From Hypomesus transpacificus (taxonomy: Eukaryota > Chordata > Actinopteri > Osmeriformes > Osmeridae): a stretch of DNA of 64,000 nt. The translations under genes were made by a program, and so were the position numbers. The stretch covers positions 10,974,006 to 11,038,005 of the forward strand of contig NC_061060.1 in NCBI RefSeq assembly GCF_021917145.1, written 5' to 3'. The notes beneath the pieces are model-generated. The model ran no database searches. It was not told where the DNA came from and saw nothing but the letters and a program-made list of their open reading frames with translations. Shown here one piece after another: positions 26,265 to 36,424 of this stretch. Position 1 is the first letter of the stretch; every line of letters begins with the position of its first letter.

Positions 26265-29200
26265 ATGTTTGGTCACCCCAAAGCAGGCCGTAGTAGCCAC
26301 CTGAAGAATTTTGTCATTCTCGTTGTGTTCAGCCTTCATTTCGTTGATATCCTGACCGATAAAGTATGTTATTGAACGAAACCACGGTTAAATGCAGTCA
26401 ATATGTCGGTCTGTGTGCTGAATTTGTTGTATAAATATGGTGTCTTGTTTGCAGTCTCCATCTGCCCTGACCGTGGTGGACAACCCTGAAAGCACCGTGG
26501 AGGATGAGGAGGTTCGCCTTGATGGGGAAGAAGATACGGAGGACCTTGAGGTGGTCCAGCCGACACACTTGTGGCAGACTCTAAAACCAGGCAAGTCTTC
26601 TCGATAGGCTTAGACCTCTCATGTGCAGGAAAGTGGTGTATCGTAGCAGTAAATCCCTGCCCACATTACAGTTAACCGAGGATTGAATCCCACCTGCAGT
26701 TTTAACACTCTAAAGCAGAGGTCTTTAACCCTGGTGCTCAGGGACCCCCTGTCCTGCACGTTTTAGATGTTTCCCTGCTCAAACACACCTGATTCAAATG
26801 ATGACAGGGGGTCCCTGAGGACCAGGGTTGATAACCTCTGCTCTAAAGACCTCTCTCACAGCCTGAATGAGACAAGTTATGGTGACTAGGTTCCACTGGC
26901 CTATGTTTTGACATTCTTCATGTGCTCTGTGTACAGGCCAGGCGGTACCGATAGGTTCTCACGTGAGGTTGAATCTGCAGACTGGGCAGAGAGAGGTTCG
27001 GCTGGGGGAAGAACAGCTGAAGTACCTTGGAGATAAACACAGGTACTGCACACAGTATGTGGTACCAAATCAACCCTTATTTATTTCCTAAACGCTCAGT
27101 TCCCTAACCACAGACTGATGTGTTTCCAGTAGAGTCCTCTGTGACGCTAATGAGCTTTTTATACCTGTGTGTGTCAGGGAGGAGGAGGACAATGGCAAGG
27201 CTCCATTCTTTTCCACTCAGGAACTGAAGAACGCACTCAAAATGTTAAAAGAAGGGGTGGAGCCAGAGACCACAGAGCAGGAAGAAATGGCCAAGGTATG
27301 TTTTTTTGATGAGTGGAGCTGGATTTGATTATATATATATATATATATATACAGTGCCCTCCAAAAGTATTGGAACAGTGAGGCGAATTCCTTTATTTTT
27401 GCTGTAGACTGAAAACATTTGGGCTTGACATCAAATAATGAACGTGAGACCAGAGATCAACGTTTCAGCTTTTATTTCCAGGTATTTACATCAGGATCTG
27501 ATGCACAACTAAGAAAATATCACATTTTGTTTGAATCCACCCATTTGTCATGTGAGCAAAAGTATTGGAACAGATATACTTAAAACATATTTAAGTGAAT
27601 AAGACTTAATATTTAGTTGCAAATCCTTTGCTTTCAATAACTGCAGCAAGTCTGTGACCCATTGACGTCACCAAACTTTTGCATTCTTCCTTTTTGATGC
27701 TTTCCCAGGCTTTCACTGCAGCCTCTTTCAGTTGTTGTTTGTTTTGTGGGGTTCCTCCCTTCAGTCTCCTCTTAAGCAGGTAAAATGCATGCTCTATAGG
27801 GTTTAAGTCTGGAGATTGACTTGGCCAGTCTAATACCTTCCATTTATTGCCCCTGATGAACTCCTTTGTTGTTTTGGCAGTGTGTTTTGGGTCGTTATCT
27901 TGCTGCATGATGAAGGCTCTGCCAATCAGTTTGGTTGCATCTTTCCTTAAATTGGCAGACAAAATGTTTCTGTAGACTTCCGAGGTCATTTTGCTGCTGC
28001 CATCATGTGTTACATCCTCAATGAAGATTAATGAGCCCGTCCCAGAAGAAGCCATGCAAGCCCAAGCCATGACATTACCTCCACCGTGTTTCACAGATGA
28101 GCTTGTGTGTTTGGGATCATGAGCAGTTCCTTTCTTTCTCCAAACTTTAGCCTTTCCATCACTTTGGTAAAAGTTAATCTTTGTCTCATCAGTCCATAAA
28201 ACTTTGTCCCAGAATTTTTGAGGTTCATCTCTGTACTTTTTGGCAAATTCCAGCCTGGCCTTCCTATTCTTCTTGCTGATGAGTGGTTTGCATCTTCTGG
28301 TGTAGCCCTTGTACTTTTGTTCATGAAGTCTTCTGCGAACAGTAGATAGTGATACCTTCACTCCTGCCATCTGGAGGTTGTTGCTGATCTCACTAACAGT
28401 TGTTTTAGGGTCTTTCTTTACAGCTCTCACAATGTTTCTGTCATCAACTGCTGATGTTTTCCTTGGTCTACCTGTTTGACGTCTGTTACTTAGTACACCA
28501 GTAGTTTTCTTCTTCTTCAGGACATTCCAAATGGTTGTACTGGCTATGGCCAATGTTTCTGCAATGGCTCTGATTGATTTTCCATCTTCTCTAAGACTCA
28601 CAATTGCTTGTTTTTCACCCAAAGACAGCGCTCTGGTTTTCATGTTGTTTTCAACTCTGAATACAGTCTGCATAGACAAAACCTATCTTACCCAATCTGA
28701 ACCTGAGTGTAGACATTCAGTGGTATTTATTGATTGAATAATGTATGTAATAGGACACACCTGGGCAACAAAACACACCTGTCAGTCACATGTTCCAATA
28801 CTTTTGCTCACGTGACAAATGGGTGGGTTCGAACAAAAAGGTGATATTTTCTAATTTGTGCATCAGATCCTGATGTAAATACCTGGAAATAAAAGCTGAA
28901 ACGTTGATCTCTGGTTTCACATTCATCGTTTGATGTCAAGCCCAAATGTTTTCAGTCTACAGCAAAAATAAAGGAATTGGCCTCACTGTTCCAATACTTT
29001 TGGAGGGCACTGTATAATTATTTTATTTTTTACTGTGAGTTCCACCATTTTGTACTCCATGCAAGTAAATCATTCAAACTCAATCATTTGTCTTTGTGTT
29101 TTTCTGCGTGCGCTCGCGCCAGGAGTCGGTGCGGTCCCAGTTCCGTCCTATCGAGGAGCTGAAGAAAGACATGGCCCAGTTAGACATCCAGGTGGAAACG

Positions 29201-30861
29201 GACTCCCAGATCATGGCCCGTCTGGTGGCCCAGTTCAACGGCTCCTCAGCCAGCTTGGAGGAGCGTCTCAAGGTCCTGCTTGACCTGGAATACCTGGTGC
29301 ATCAGGTTAGCAGCTCTGAGAAATTAAATACTGGAGGAATACTGTAAGGGTACTTAGGACATATTATGGAAATAATTCATGAATGTTGTAAGGCACCCTG
29401 GGAATTAGGATAACTGTAGGCAATCCACTAGAACATTACATTGTAAAGTTTTTGTTGTTGTGAACAGAAGTTAAAGTTTGAGTATATGTTTTCCCGTGTT
29501 CCCAGGTGGACAATGCCCAGAACCTGGCCTCTATGGGTGGTCTGAAGCTGGTGATAGAGAGTTTAAACAGCACTGACCATCGTATGCAGGAGAACGCAGC
29601 CTTCGTACTGGGGTCTGCCCTATCCAGGTATACACATACAGACACACTCACGACGCAACATAGCAAAAACATAGTATATAAACACTACTGGTCAAAAGTT
29701 TAAGAACACCATTTTTATTGAAATATATATGTTGCATAATGTCTCAATGTACTCTCAGTGTAATACAATTAAAGAATAGAACAAATAAACATTCAGAGAT
29801 ATAAAATTACAAATTAAAGTACTTGCTTTCCTCCTTCTGCCCAGTTAATTCCCAACTAGCTTGATGGCGTTTAAGTCTGCGTGCGACTGTGGACTTCAGA
29901 CTCCAGACTCTGGACTGAATGGACGGTTCTAATTACTATACAAAATGCATAATTTAATTTGCTCCTACTGCCTGCAGTAACCCAGTTGTTCAGGTGGAGG
30001 CAGTAGACTCTGGAGCGTTACAGAAGCTGCTGACAATGCTGGCCACTCCTCATCCCATGGCCGTGAAGAAGAAGGTGAGACTCCCTGAAAAGATCCTTTC
30101 TTGACTCCAAAAACTGCGTCACACGCTACAAAGTCTACAAACTCTTTATTTATTTGAAATAGCTGTTTCCTCCAACAATTTCCTTGCACAGAATGCATCT
30201 GTACCCGCCTCTAATGACCCTGTGTGTTTGTCTGTATTTCCAGGTACTGTTTGCCTTAGCTGCTCTGCTCCGTCACTTCCCCTTTGCCCAGAACCACTTC
30301 TTGAAGCTGGGGGGTCTGCATGTGTTGGGAGAGCTGTTCCGTGGCACGGGGGGCGAAGTTCTGAGAGTCAGGGTGGTCACTATGGTCTACGACATGATCA
30401 TGGAGAAGGTCAGCACAGGTCGGAAGTCAAGGGTCATCCGTTGAGTGGGGAAAGACACCTTCAGTGCTCATCATATGACCCCATTCTCTCTTCTCCAGGA
30501 GCTGAACTCCCAGACAGGACTGGACATCATCCCTGACACTGCCCACCAGGAGCGCTTGCATCAGTACTCCCAGATCTCCCTCCTACCCTTGTTGGCGGAG
30601 CAGGGCTGGTGCGGCCTAATGCCCGAGCTGCTGGAGTCTCCAGAGCACGACTGGAGGGAGAAGGCCCTGCGAGCCCTGCTGGCCATGCTGCGTTCCTGCC
30701 GGAGCCACTTCCGACAGGACCGGGGACTGACGGATGTGCTGGGGGCCCTGAGGGGCCAGTACCAAGAGCTGGTAGTGATAGAGACCAGTTTGGGAGAGGA
30801 TGGAGGGTACTTTGGGGAGATTCTGGACCTGCTGGATACCCTGGTACTCAGGCTAAAGTGA
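26265..30861 (+). CDS. sil1: SIL1, nucleotide exchange factor for BiP, 9 exons, 462 aa
   Basis: SIL1 is an ER-lumenal armadillo-like protein that releases ADP from the Hsp70 chaperone BiP (HSPA5). Exons are 26265-26363, 26455-26590, 26937-27042, 27178-27295, 29123-29305, 29506-29627, 29978-30074, 30244-30408 and 30499-30861; they total 1389 nt in frame, against 461 aa in human. Residues 14-30 form a hydrophobic signal segment ([17 protein letters not shown]). Conserved stretches include [28 protein letters not shown] and [17 protein letters not shown]-glycosylation sequons NGS and NST match family positions. The intron after 26590 starts GCAAGT, a GC-AG intron required by frame. The C terminus is LVLRLK, without a clear KDEL-like retrieval signal (human ends KELR). 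Intron 4 carries a complete Tc1 element. The 3' UTR overlaps the SPINK gene on the other strand. Confidence 0.95.
26716..26840. mobile_element. hAT-type miniature element with perfect 8-bp target duplication
   Basis: This 125-bp element is an inverted repeat: CAGAGGT...AACCCTGGT.CTCAGGGACC on the left pairs with GGTCCCTGAGGACCAGGGTT...CCTCTG on the right. CTCTAAAG flanks it on both sides (26708-26715 and 26841-26848). The duplication fits the hAT consensus nTnnnnAn. It lies in sil1 intron 2. Confidence 0.85.
27352..27573 (+). repeat. Left terminal inverted repeat of the Tc1 element
   Basis: It matches the reverse complement of 28791-29012. Transposase-binding-like words AAAAGTATTGGAACAG stand at 27363 and 27558, as expected for an IR/DR Tc1 end. 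Confidence 0.85.
27606..28679 (-). CDS. Tc1-family transposase, DD34E, 357 aa (345 aa from the second Met)
   Basis: It catalyses cut-and-paste transposition into TA sites. An N-terminal paired-like helix-turn-helix region (about 15-125) contains the linker GRPRK (70-74), typical of the family. Catalytic residues are visible: D164 in VLWTDETK, D261 in QQDNDPKHT and E296 in SPDLNPIEH, with 34 residues between the last two (DD34E). A glycine-rich box (HGGGNVMAW) precedes the second Asp. There is no stop or frameshift. Tc1 transposases usually have about 340 residues, so the start at M13 (28643, MKTRALS) is at least as likely as the first Met. Activity cannot be judged from sequence alone, but all key residues are present. 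Confidence 0.93.
   Translation of the reverse strand: MSMQTVFRVENNMKTRALSLGEKQAIVSLREDGKSIRAIAETLAIASTTIWNVLKKKKTTGVLSNRRQTGRPRKTSAVDDRNIVRAVKKDPKTTVSEISNNLQMAGVKVSLSTVRRRLHEQKYKGYTRRCKPLISKKNRKARLEFAKKYRDEPQKFWDKVLWTDETKINFYQSDGKAKVWRKKGTAHDPKHTSSSVKHGGGNVMAWACMASSGTGSLIFIEDVTHDGSSKMTSEVYRNILSANLRKDATKLIGRAFIMQQDNDPKHTAKTTKEFIRGNKWKVLDWPSQSPDLNPIEHAFYLLKRRLKGGTPQNKQQLKEAAVKAWESIKKEECKSLVTSMGHRLAAVIESKGFATKY
28791..29012 (-). repeat. Right terminal inverted repeat of the Tc1 element
   Basis: Reverse complement of the left repeat with a few substitutions and small indels. The outer end CCAATACTTTTGGAGGGCACTG and the inner CCAATACTTTTGCTC carry the paired binding words. Confidence 0.85.
29687..29830 (+). 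repeat. Transposon end fragment in sil1 intron 6
   Basis: It starts CACTACTGGTCAAAAGTTTAAGAACACC. The inverse of this end, with changes, occurs inside the SPINK-flanking duplicates near 34698-34725 and 36742-36769, so it is a dispersed element end. The right limit is uncertain and no coding sequence is present. Confidence 0.5.
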
Positions 30862-31559
30862 CCCTGAGGCTTGGAGAGAGAGTATGGAGAGGGGGTGAGG
30901 AGGCAGCAACCTGGGACCTCCAGTAGCAGGGTTACCAAAACCTCCCTAGGTGTGGGAAAGACTCTCAAGATACGACTGGCTTAATGCCTTCATTTGTTCT
31001 GAATGAAAGGGTACCATGTTGCAGACACTGAACCTATTTTCAGACAGTGCAAGATACATTACCTCTGACAAACACACAGTACCACAACCCTGAAAGCAAC
31101 AGCCTAGCCCAGGATCGTCTAAGCTTGCCCTGTTCATATTGAGGCCAAAAGATGGACAGGTATTGCAAGGTAATACATGTATTTATACAATGGGTTGTGC
31201 TTTGATTGTCGATAGGAATTTGGCAAAGCAAAGGCTTTGTCTTTTATTGAGGGAATGTGAATTAACTGGTTTTTGATTTAATGTCAGGAAGCGTTGACAA
31301 TAACAGATTATCTTCTTCCTTCCAGTCCAAGATTTGGTTCAAAGGTGTGTTTGGTATCCCTCGTGGAGAGACTCAAAGAAAGATATAGCAGCCTAGTGAC
31401 CCTGAAAGCCAGGTTCTAGCAATCAGGAGGACTGACATAATCTGAGCTATCCCACCATGCCTTGCTGATAGTGAGACTATAAGATATTGGACAGGTAAAT
31501 GTACTGTAGCTTTAGCAAGAAGAAGAAGGTCAAACAGTGGGGTATGGATGATGTAAAAC

Positions 31560-31565
31560 TTTATT
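31560..31565 (-). terminator. SPINK-like gene poly(A) signal AATAAA
   Basis: A minus-strand AATAAA 98 bases downstream of the stop codon of the Kazal inhibitor gene. It lies inside the sil1 3' UTR region on the opposite strand. Confidence 0.7.
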
Positions 31566-31662
31566 ACAGTTAAGTGCTACATGTATAATAGCCAACCATG
31601 GCTGTGATTGGGTGGTCAGTTTGGAGACCATAAATTTCCTGTCAGGCAGACTGGCTGGATGA

Positions 31663-32976
31663 CTAGACCTTGCACATCCCACTGTGCACCACCATGACAT
31701 GCAGGTTCTTAGCCCTAGAGGGAATCAGAGATGGTGGATCACAATGTGACTGATCACTGAGACAGAAGAACAACTTGAGGTGGATGCAGACCAGTATGGT
31801 GGATTCTACTACACAAAACGGATTTAGTGTACAAATGCACGTGTCTCTTCCACTTTCTACATAAACTTCTGTACATAAATGTATTTCCTTGTTGGTCTCA
31901 ACACTGCTGTATATTGTGTATTATTTATTAAAGCATAATAAATGAAGACAGTAGTTGTTTTGTCTGTCTTAAGAGTTTTTGAGTCTCCAAAGAATGCCTA
32001 TATGAATTGCAAACCATGGCTATTCTGATGATAAGATCCAAATTATTGTTGACGCACATCAGAGGGTCTCGTCAGACACTGGGTCCAGAGTAGCTGGTCA
32101 GTATCGGTATCAGAGTCAGATGAACACCTGCTACCCTGGTGTCGTTTCTCACAATACTGGTGAAACGCTTTCAAGTTCATGTGTAAACGTCAGGGTGTGT
32201 GTACCAACAGTCTTCATGGAATGTGCTTAACAACACACCGATACCATGTTTAAAGAAAGCTACACTTTGCGTCCGACTTACATGTTGTTTTGACAGAGGA
32301 TACACTCTGTGTTGTAGGTGAGTCCATCACTCCCACACACAGGATTTAACTCCTTGGAGCACATTGTTGCATCATACTTGTCACACTGGGGCTGGATGGA
32401 AGAGAAGAGCATGGGTTATGTGGTTATTGCTACTAACTAATATGTTACGTAAACGTTCATCATCATGCTGTCCTTTTAAAGCTACACAGAGTTCAGGGCT
32501 GGATGGCAGGTGCCAGTGTAGTAGAGATGGCCTCTCATGGTATCATGGCCTAGTGGTATCATGCCTTTATGATAGTTCTGCCTCATTATGAGACTCTGGT
32601 TCCAGACCAACTGTTGTAAGTCAGACTATATGAACATTGTTTACTTATGTCTGCATTCTGATACAAAAACCTAATATAAAGGCCTTGCTTGTAGTGATAA
32701 TCTTGTAGTTAACTCACCTCTCTGGCCTGCAGATTGGTTTCGTCCACAGCAAAGACTGTAAAGAAAGAGAAATAAATCTGAAGCTGTACTTTCAGTTAGT
32801 GTTAGGTTGTCTTGTTAGGTGCGTGACATTTAAACTTTGTTCATAACCTTGATCAACTTGATCAATGACTGAGTAGTCATCTCAGTCATTATGATTGTGC
32901 GCAGTGCCAGTCCTAGAACATTTGGCGCCCTAGGCAAGGTTTACCCACACTGCCCCCCCGCAAGTCGGGGCTAGTG

Positions 32977-33007
<31 letters not shown>

Positions 33008-34265
33008 AACCACAAAACGGACATATGACGTGCCGCGGTTGGCGCCCTCTGTTGGTTGTGCGTTTGAAACTCAAGGACAGCGGGAGGGTTAATTTGAATG
33101 GATGCACTCGGGAAATTGCCGCCCCCCCTCTTCATGCCACCCTAGGCAGCTGCCTATGTCACTTATAGGAAGGACCGGCACTGATTGTGTGCAATGATTG
33201 TTGATAGGAATGTGGCAAAACTGGTTTTTCATTAGTTGTCGGTAAGAGTTGAAAACAATACAGTAGAGTAGATAATATCCCTCCTATCAAGACCTTGAGG
33301 TGTGTTCGGAATCTTTCACGGAGATCCATTTCCAGTAACACAGTCCACACAACACTGTTACCTTCACACGACTTCACGTCAATCTGCTGACCAGAGTAAA
33401 TCACAGTTTCACGTCCATCCTTTATCTAACACTAAATATTTTGTCAGGAATGCTGGCACGCTCCATGTTAGCTTGGCAGCCAACCGAGGAGGAAGCACTG
33501 TTATTGGGGTGAGAGAGTGAAGGCTGCTCCCTTTTTCAACAGTGTCAGTGACAGGGACCAGACAATGGGCAGGCCAGTAGCCAACAGTGCCACAAGAACG
33601 CCATGAAACAACTAGACTGAGAAGCCTGGTTAGAAAATGACATCTTTGTATGTTACATTTACATTACATTTAGTCATTTGGCAGACGCTCTTATCCAGAA
33701 TGACTTACAGTAAGTACCGGGACATTCCCCCGAGGGAAGTAAGGTGAAGTGCCTTGCCCAAGGACACAATGTAATTTGGCTCGCCCGGGAATCGAACTGG
33801 CGACCTTCAGATTACTAGCCCAATTCCCTAACTGCTCAGCCACCTGACTCCACATGTTGATGTTACTCGCTGACAAACAGGGTTTGTGAGGGATTTTTAA
33901 ATGGGCTTTCAATCAATAAACGGTGTATTACTTCAAGGATGCAGCCGCTGTTTACAATTTATTCTTAGTAAAGTGTATTATTATCAACAGAGAGAATTGT
34001 TTAAATCTCACTGCTGAACAATGTTGTGTCAAGAGACATTCAATGTAGGCCAAATACAGTCACTAAGTTTTATGTTTTCTAGCAACAATGACACATGTAA
34101 ACACATAGGTAGCGGTACAGACTATGATGTCCCTTCAGGGCTAACACATTGCCATCAGTTGTGATGTTGATGATGGTTCTAATGTAGGTCCTACAGACGG
34201 TTTTTGTGGTACTCACCTGAGAGAGCCAGGAGCAGAGTGCAACAGAGCACAATGGTGATCTTCAT
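31663..34265 (-). CDS. Secreted Kazal-type serine protease inhibitor, SPINK-like, 4 exons, 82 aa
   Basis: A small secreted inhibitor of trypsin-like proteases. Exons in transcript order are 34265-34217, 32755-32718, 32391-32282 and 31714-31663; the total is 249 nt, all phases consistent. Exon 1 encodes a signal peptide (MKITIVLCCTLLLALS). Exon 2 encodes FAVDETNLQARE. Exon 3 gives Kazal cysteines C1-C5, including NPVCGSDGLTYNTEC. Exon 4 supplies C6 (HSGMCKV, stop). The residue two after C2 (MCSKE) is Lys, so P1 is predicted to be Lys, as in pancreatic trypsin inhibitor SPINK1. The exon layout is that of SPINK genes. A TATA box lies about 100 bases upstream of the ATG and a poly(A) signal 98 bases after the stop. 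Which SPINK paralogue it is cannot be settled here. Two broken copies lie upstream. Confidence 0.87.
31937..31942 (+). terminator. sil1 poly(A) signal AATAAA
   Basis: The first canonical plus-strand hexamer I found after the sil1 stop at 30861. It predicts a 3' UTR of about 1.1 kb, which crosses the last exon and poly(A) site of the convergent SPINK-like gene. Confidence 0.65.
32902..33183. mobile_element. DNA transposon insertion, 282 bp, in SPINK intron 1
   Basis: The ends are inverted: CAGTGCCAGTCCTAG on the left and AGGACCGGCACTG on the right, with a second symmetric pair CGCCCTAGGCA / CCCTAGGCAGC. The flanks ATTGTGCG (32894-32901) and ATTGTGTG (33184-33191) form an 8-bp duplication with one mismatch. 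The decayed copy at 37.3-39.7 kb has an uninterrupted ATGATTGTATGCAATGATTG here, the empty site. A poly-C run (about 32979-33000) lies inside. No coding capacity. Confidence 0.8.
33652..33853 (-). mobile_element. tRNA-derived SINE, inverted copy, in SPINK intron 1
   Basis: Reverse-complement relative of the SINE at 5435-5639, with the same head, body and tail. Box B reads GGTCGCCAGTTCGATTCCCG on the minus strand, closer to a tRNA consensus than the other copy. The decayed SPINK copies lack it at the matching place, so it inserted into the intact copy's lineage. Confidence 0.85.
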
Positions 34266-34361
34266 GGCTTCAATTAGGCAGTCTGTTCTTGAATATGTAA
34301 TATATCGTAGTTTGGCTTCAGAGGCTGCAGGTGTCTGTGTTTCAGTCTGTTCCCTAACTGT

Positions 34362-34369
34362 CTTTTATA
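34362..34369 (-). promoter_or_regulatory. TATA box of the SPINK-like gene
   Basis: Reads TATAAAAG on the minus strand, 97 bases upstream of the start codon at 34265. That allows a 5' UTR of about 65-70 bases. The hybrid copy keeps the same box at 36406-36413. The far copy has a degenerate CTTTTTTCTA at the equivalent position. Confidence 0.75.
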
Positions 34370-34380
34370 CATTCCCTGAC

Positions 34381-35440
34381 CTGTCTGTCATGAGTGACTC
34401 CACCCACATTCCCCCATCACCCCTCCCCCCTGGTCGTATGGGTTTTGATGCTGTCATGGTAGAACAATTACTTTGTCATTGCTACAGAACAGCAGTACAT
34501 TGTGAACCCAAAACTTGTTTACAGAAAAATTGCTTTTTGAATAACTCTGACTAATGTACTTTCTTTTTTAAGTTTTTTGTAACCATAACCCTGTTTTCGT
34601 ATACCTCTGGATGGTTACTCCTTACCTTTGTAATATTTCCAGTTGTTTACAGGACATCAATGGTTTAAATATAAATTAAAAAAAATAAACATTCCGGGAA
34701 TTCTTAAACTTTTGTCTGCTAGTGTGCATATCTGTGTAGCGTGTGTTATGTTAACCTAACAAAATGCACTGATCTACAAAGCATCCAATTTAGATTGTAT
34801 TACTGTTTGTAGATTTGTCAGATGTTCAGCTGTGGAACTGGCACTGAGCAGCACTACAGTAAGCAATTGTGACACGGATCTTGCGAGTCACAAACGGGCA
34901 TGCGAAAAGAAAACTCTTCTGACATAAAAAGCTCTTCTGATGTTAACCTACTTATTGATTGTCGGTGTCAAAACAATTCCTACAAACAACACCATACAAT
35001 CAATTACCTGCAAGACAACTTGCTCAAAATCCTTAGTTCATCTCTCCAAAATAGATAGGCCAATGTAAGTGAAAAAAATTCAGTGCCATCAAAATGAGTC
35101 CTTGTTCACAAACAAGATAGTCAAATTGCTTAGCCATGTTGTCCAAAGACTATAACATAGTATTCTGAGTATTTTCTGATGTAAAATATGGCTCAGGTTT
35201 TCATGTCAACAATGGGGTAAGACTATTCAACTGAAAACCAATATACATATTGGTTTTCCACTGCCTCATCATGAGACTGTGGTTCCAGACCAACTGTTGT
35301 ACATCAGACTGTATATTTTTTTTTACTTATGTCTGCATTTTGATACAAAAATGTGATGTAAAGCTCTTGCTTGTAGTGAAATCCTGTAGTTAACTTACCT
35401 CTCTGGCCTGAAAACTGTTTTCGTCCGCAGCGAAGAATAT
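34381..35440. repeat. Left copy of a ~1.05-kb near-identical duplication
   Basis: It aligns with 36425-37476 at a constant offset of 2044 bases, with only a few substitutions seen by eye (for example TAACCTAAC against TAACTTAAC and AAACGGGCATG against AAAGGGGCATG). It covers the upstream flank of the intact SPINK gene and runs to the remnant second exon of the next copy. No gene is seen inside. A transposon end is present near 34698-34725. Confidence 0.85.
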
Positions 35441-36413
35441 GAAAAGAAAAACCAGTTCTGTGGCAGAACTGGTTTTTCACTAGTTGTCGGTAAGAGTTGA
35501 AAACAATAGATAATCTCCCTCTTTTGAAGATTTTCGTTTTTGTTCTGAGATGTGATTGGAATCTTTCACAGAGATCCTTTTCCAGTAACATCCCTGTCTC
35601 TGTTTCATTGTTGTCTTCATACAACTTCACATCAATCTGTTGACCAGAATAAATCACAGTTGCACATCCATATTTTATCCAAACTAAATGTTTTGTCAGG
35701 AAGGCTGGTAGGTTCCATGTCTGAGGGGCTTTAGCTTGGCAACCAACGTAGGAGGAAGCACTGTTGTTGGGGTGAGAAAGAGAAGGCTGTTCCCTTTTTC
35801 AACAGTGTCAGTGACTGGGACCAGACAATGGGCAGGCCAGTAGCCAGCAGTGCCACAGGAACGCCAGGAAACAACTAGATTGAAAAGCCTGGTTAGAAAA
35901 TGGCATCTGTGTATGTTGATTTTACAAAACAGGGTTTTGACAGGGACAAACAGGGTTTGTGAGGGATTTTTTTAATGGGATTTCAATTAATAAATAGTTT
36001 ACTACTTCAAGGATGCCGCCACTATTTTCAATAGCAGCCCCTGTTTACAATTTCTTCTCAGTAAAGTGTATCATTATCACCAGAGAGGTTTGCTTAAATC
36101 TCACTGCTGAACAGTGTTGTGTTAAGAGACATCCAATGTCGGCTATATACAGTCACTAAGTTAAATGTTTTCCAGCAAGAATGACACATACGTAGCTGTA
36201 CAGACTGTGATTTCCCATAAGGGCCAACACATTGTGATCAGATGTGATGTTGATGATGGGCCTAACGTAGGTTCTACAGACGGTTGTGGTGGTTGTGTGG
36301 AGAAGAAGGAGCAGAGTGCAACAGAGCACAATGGTGATCTTCATGGCTTCAATTAGGCAGTCTGTTCTTGAATATGTAATATATCGTAGTTTGTTCCCTA
36401 ACTGTCTTTTATA
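35260..36413 (-). pseudogene. Decayed SPINK-like copy B (hybrid)
   Basis: Exon 1 keeps the start (36344) and the signal peptide through LLL. The 3' part, with the splice donor, is replaced by CTTCTCCACACAACC, so the frame reads through into the intron for 62 codons. A remnant of exon 2 (FAADENSFQARE, near 35400) has an intact donor, but its acceptor AG is lost (ACAG became ATAT). Homology to the intact gene stops near 35260, before the Kazal exon, so no inhibitor domain is present. It keeps TATAAAAG at 36406-36413. A 33-bp promoter segment and about 133 bp of intron are deleted relative to the other copies. Confidence 0.8.
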
Positions 36414-36424
36414 CATTCCCTGAC

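Larger units (their letters stand above)
27352..29012 (-). mobile_element. Tc1/mariner transposon, apparently complete, 1661 bp
   Basis: The element begins CAGTGCCCTCCAAAAGTATT and ends with the reverse complement, flanked by TA on both sides (27350-27351 and 29013-29014), the standard target duplication of this superfamily. Inverted repeats of about 222 bases (27352-27573 and 28791-29012) carry the motif AAAAGTATTGGAACAG at both outer and inner ends, giving an IR/DR arrangement. One uninterrupted transposase gene lies between them on the minus strand. The insertion is in sil1 intron 4, antisense to sil1, after a TA dinucleotide run. The two repeats are still very similar, which suggests a young copy. 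Confidence 0.93.

Noticed and set aside
32000..32160. Alternative last exon for the SPINK-like gene near 32100-32160
   Set aside because: Several AG sites there keep frame, but none gives a glycine-X-cysteine at Kazal position C6 and none has a pyrimidine tract. The exon at 31663-31714 (HSGMCKV) fits in phase, motif and acceptor.
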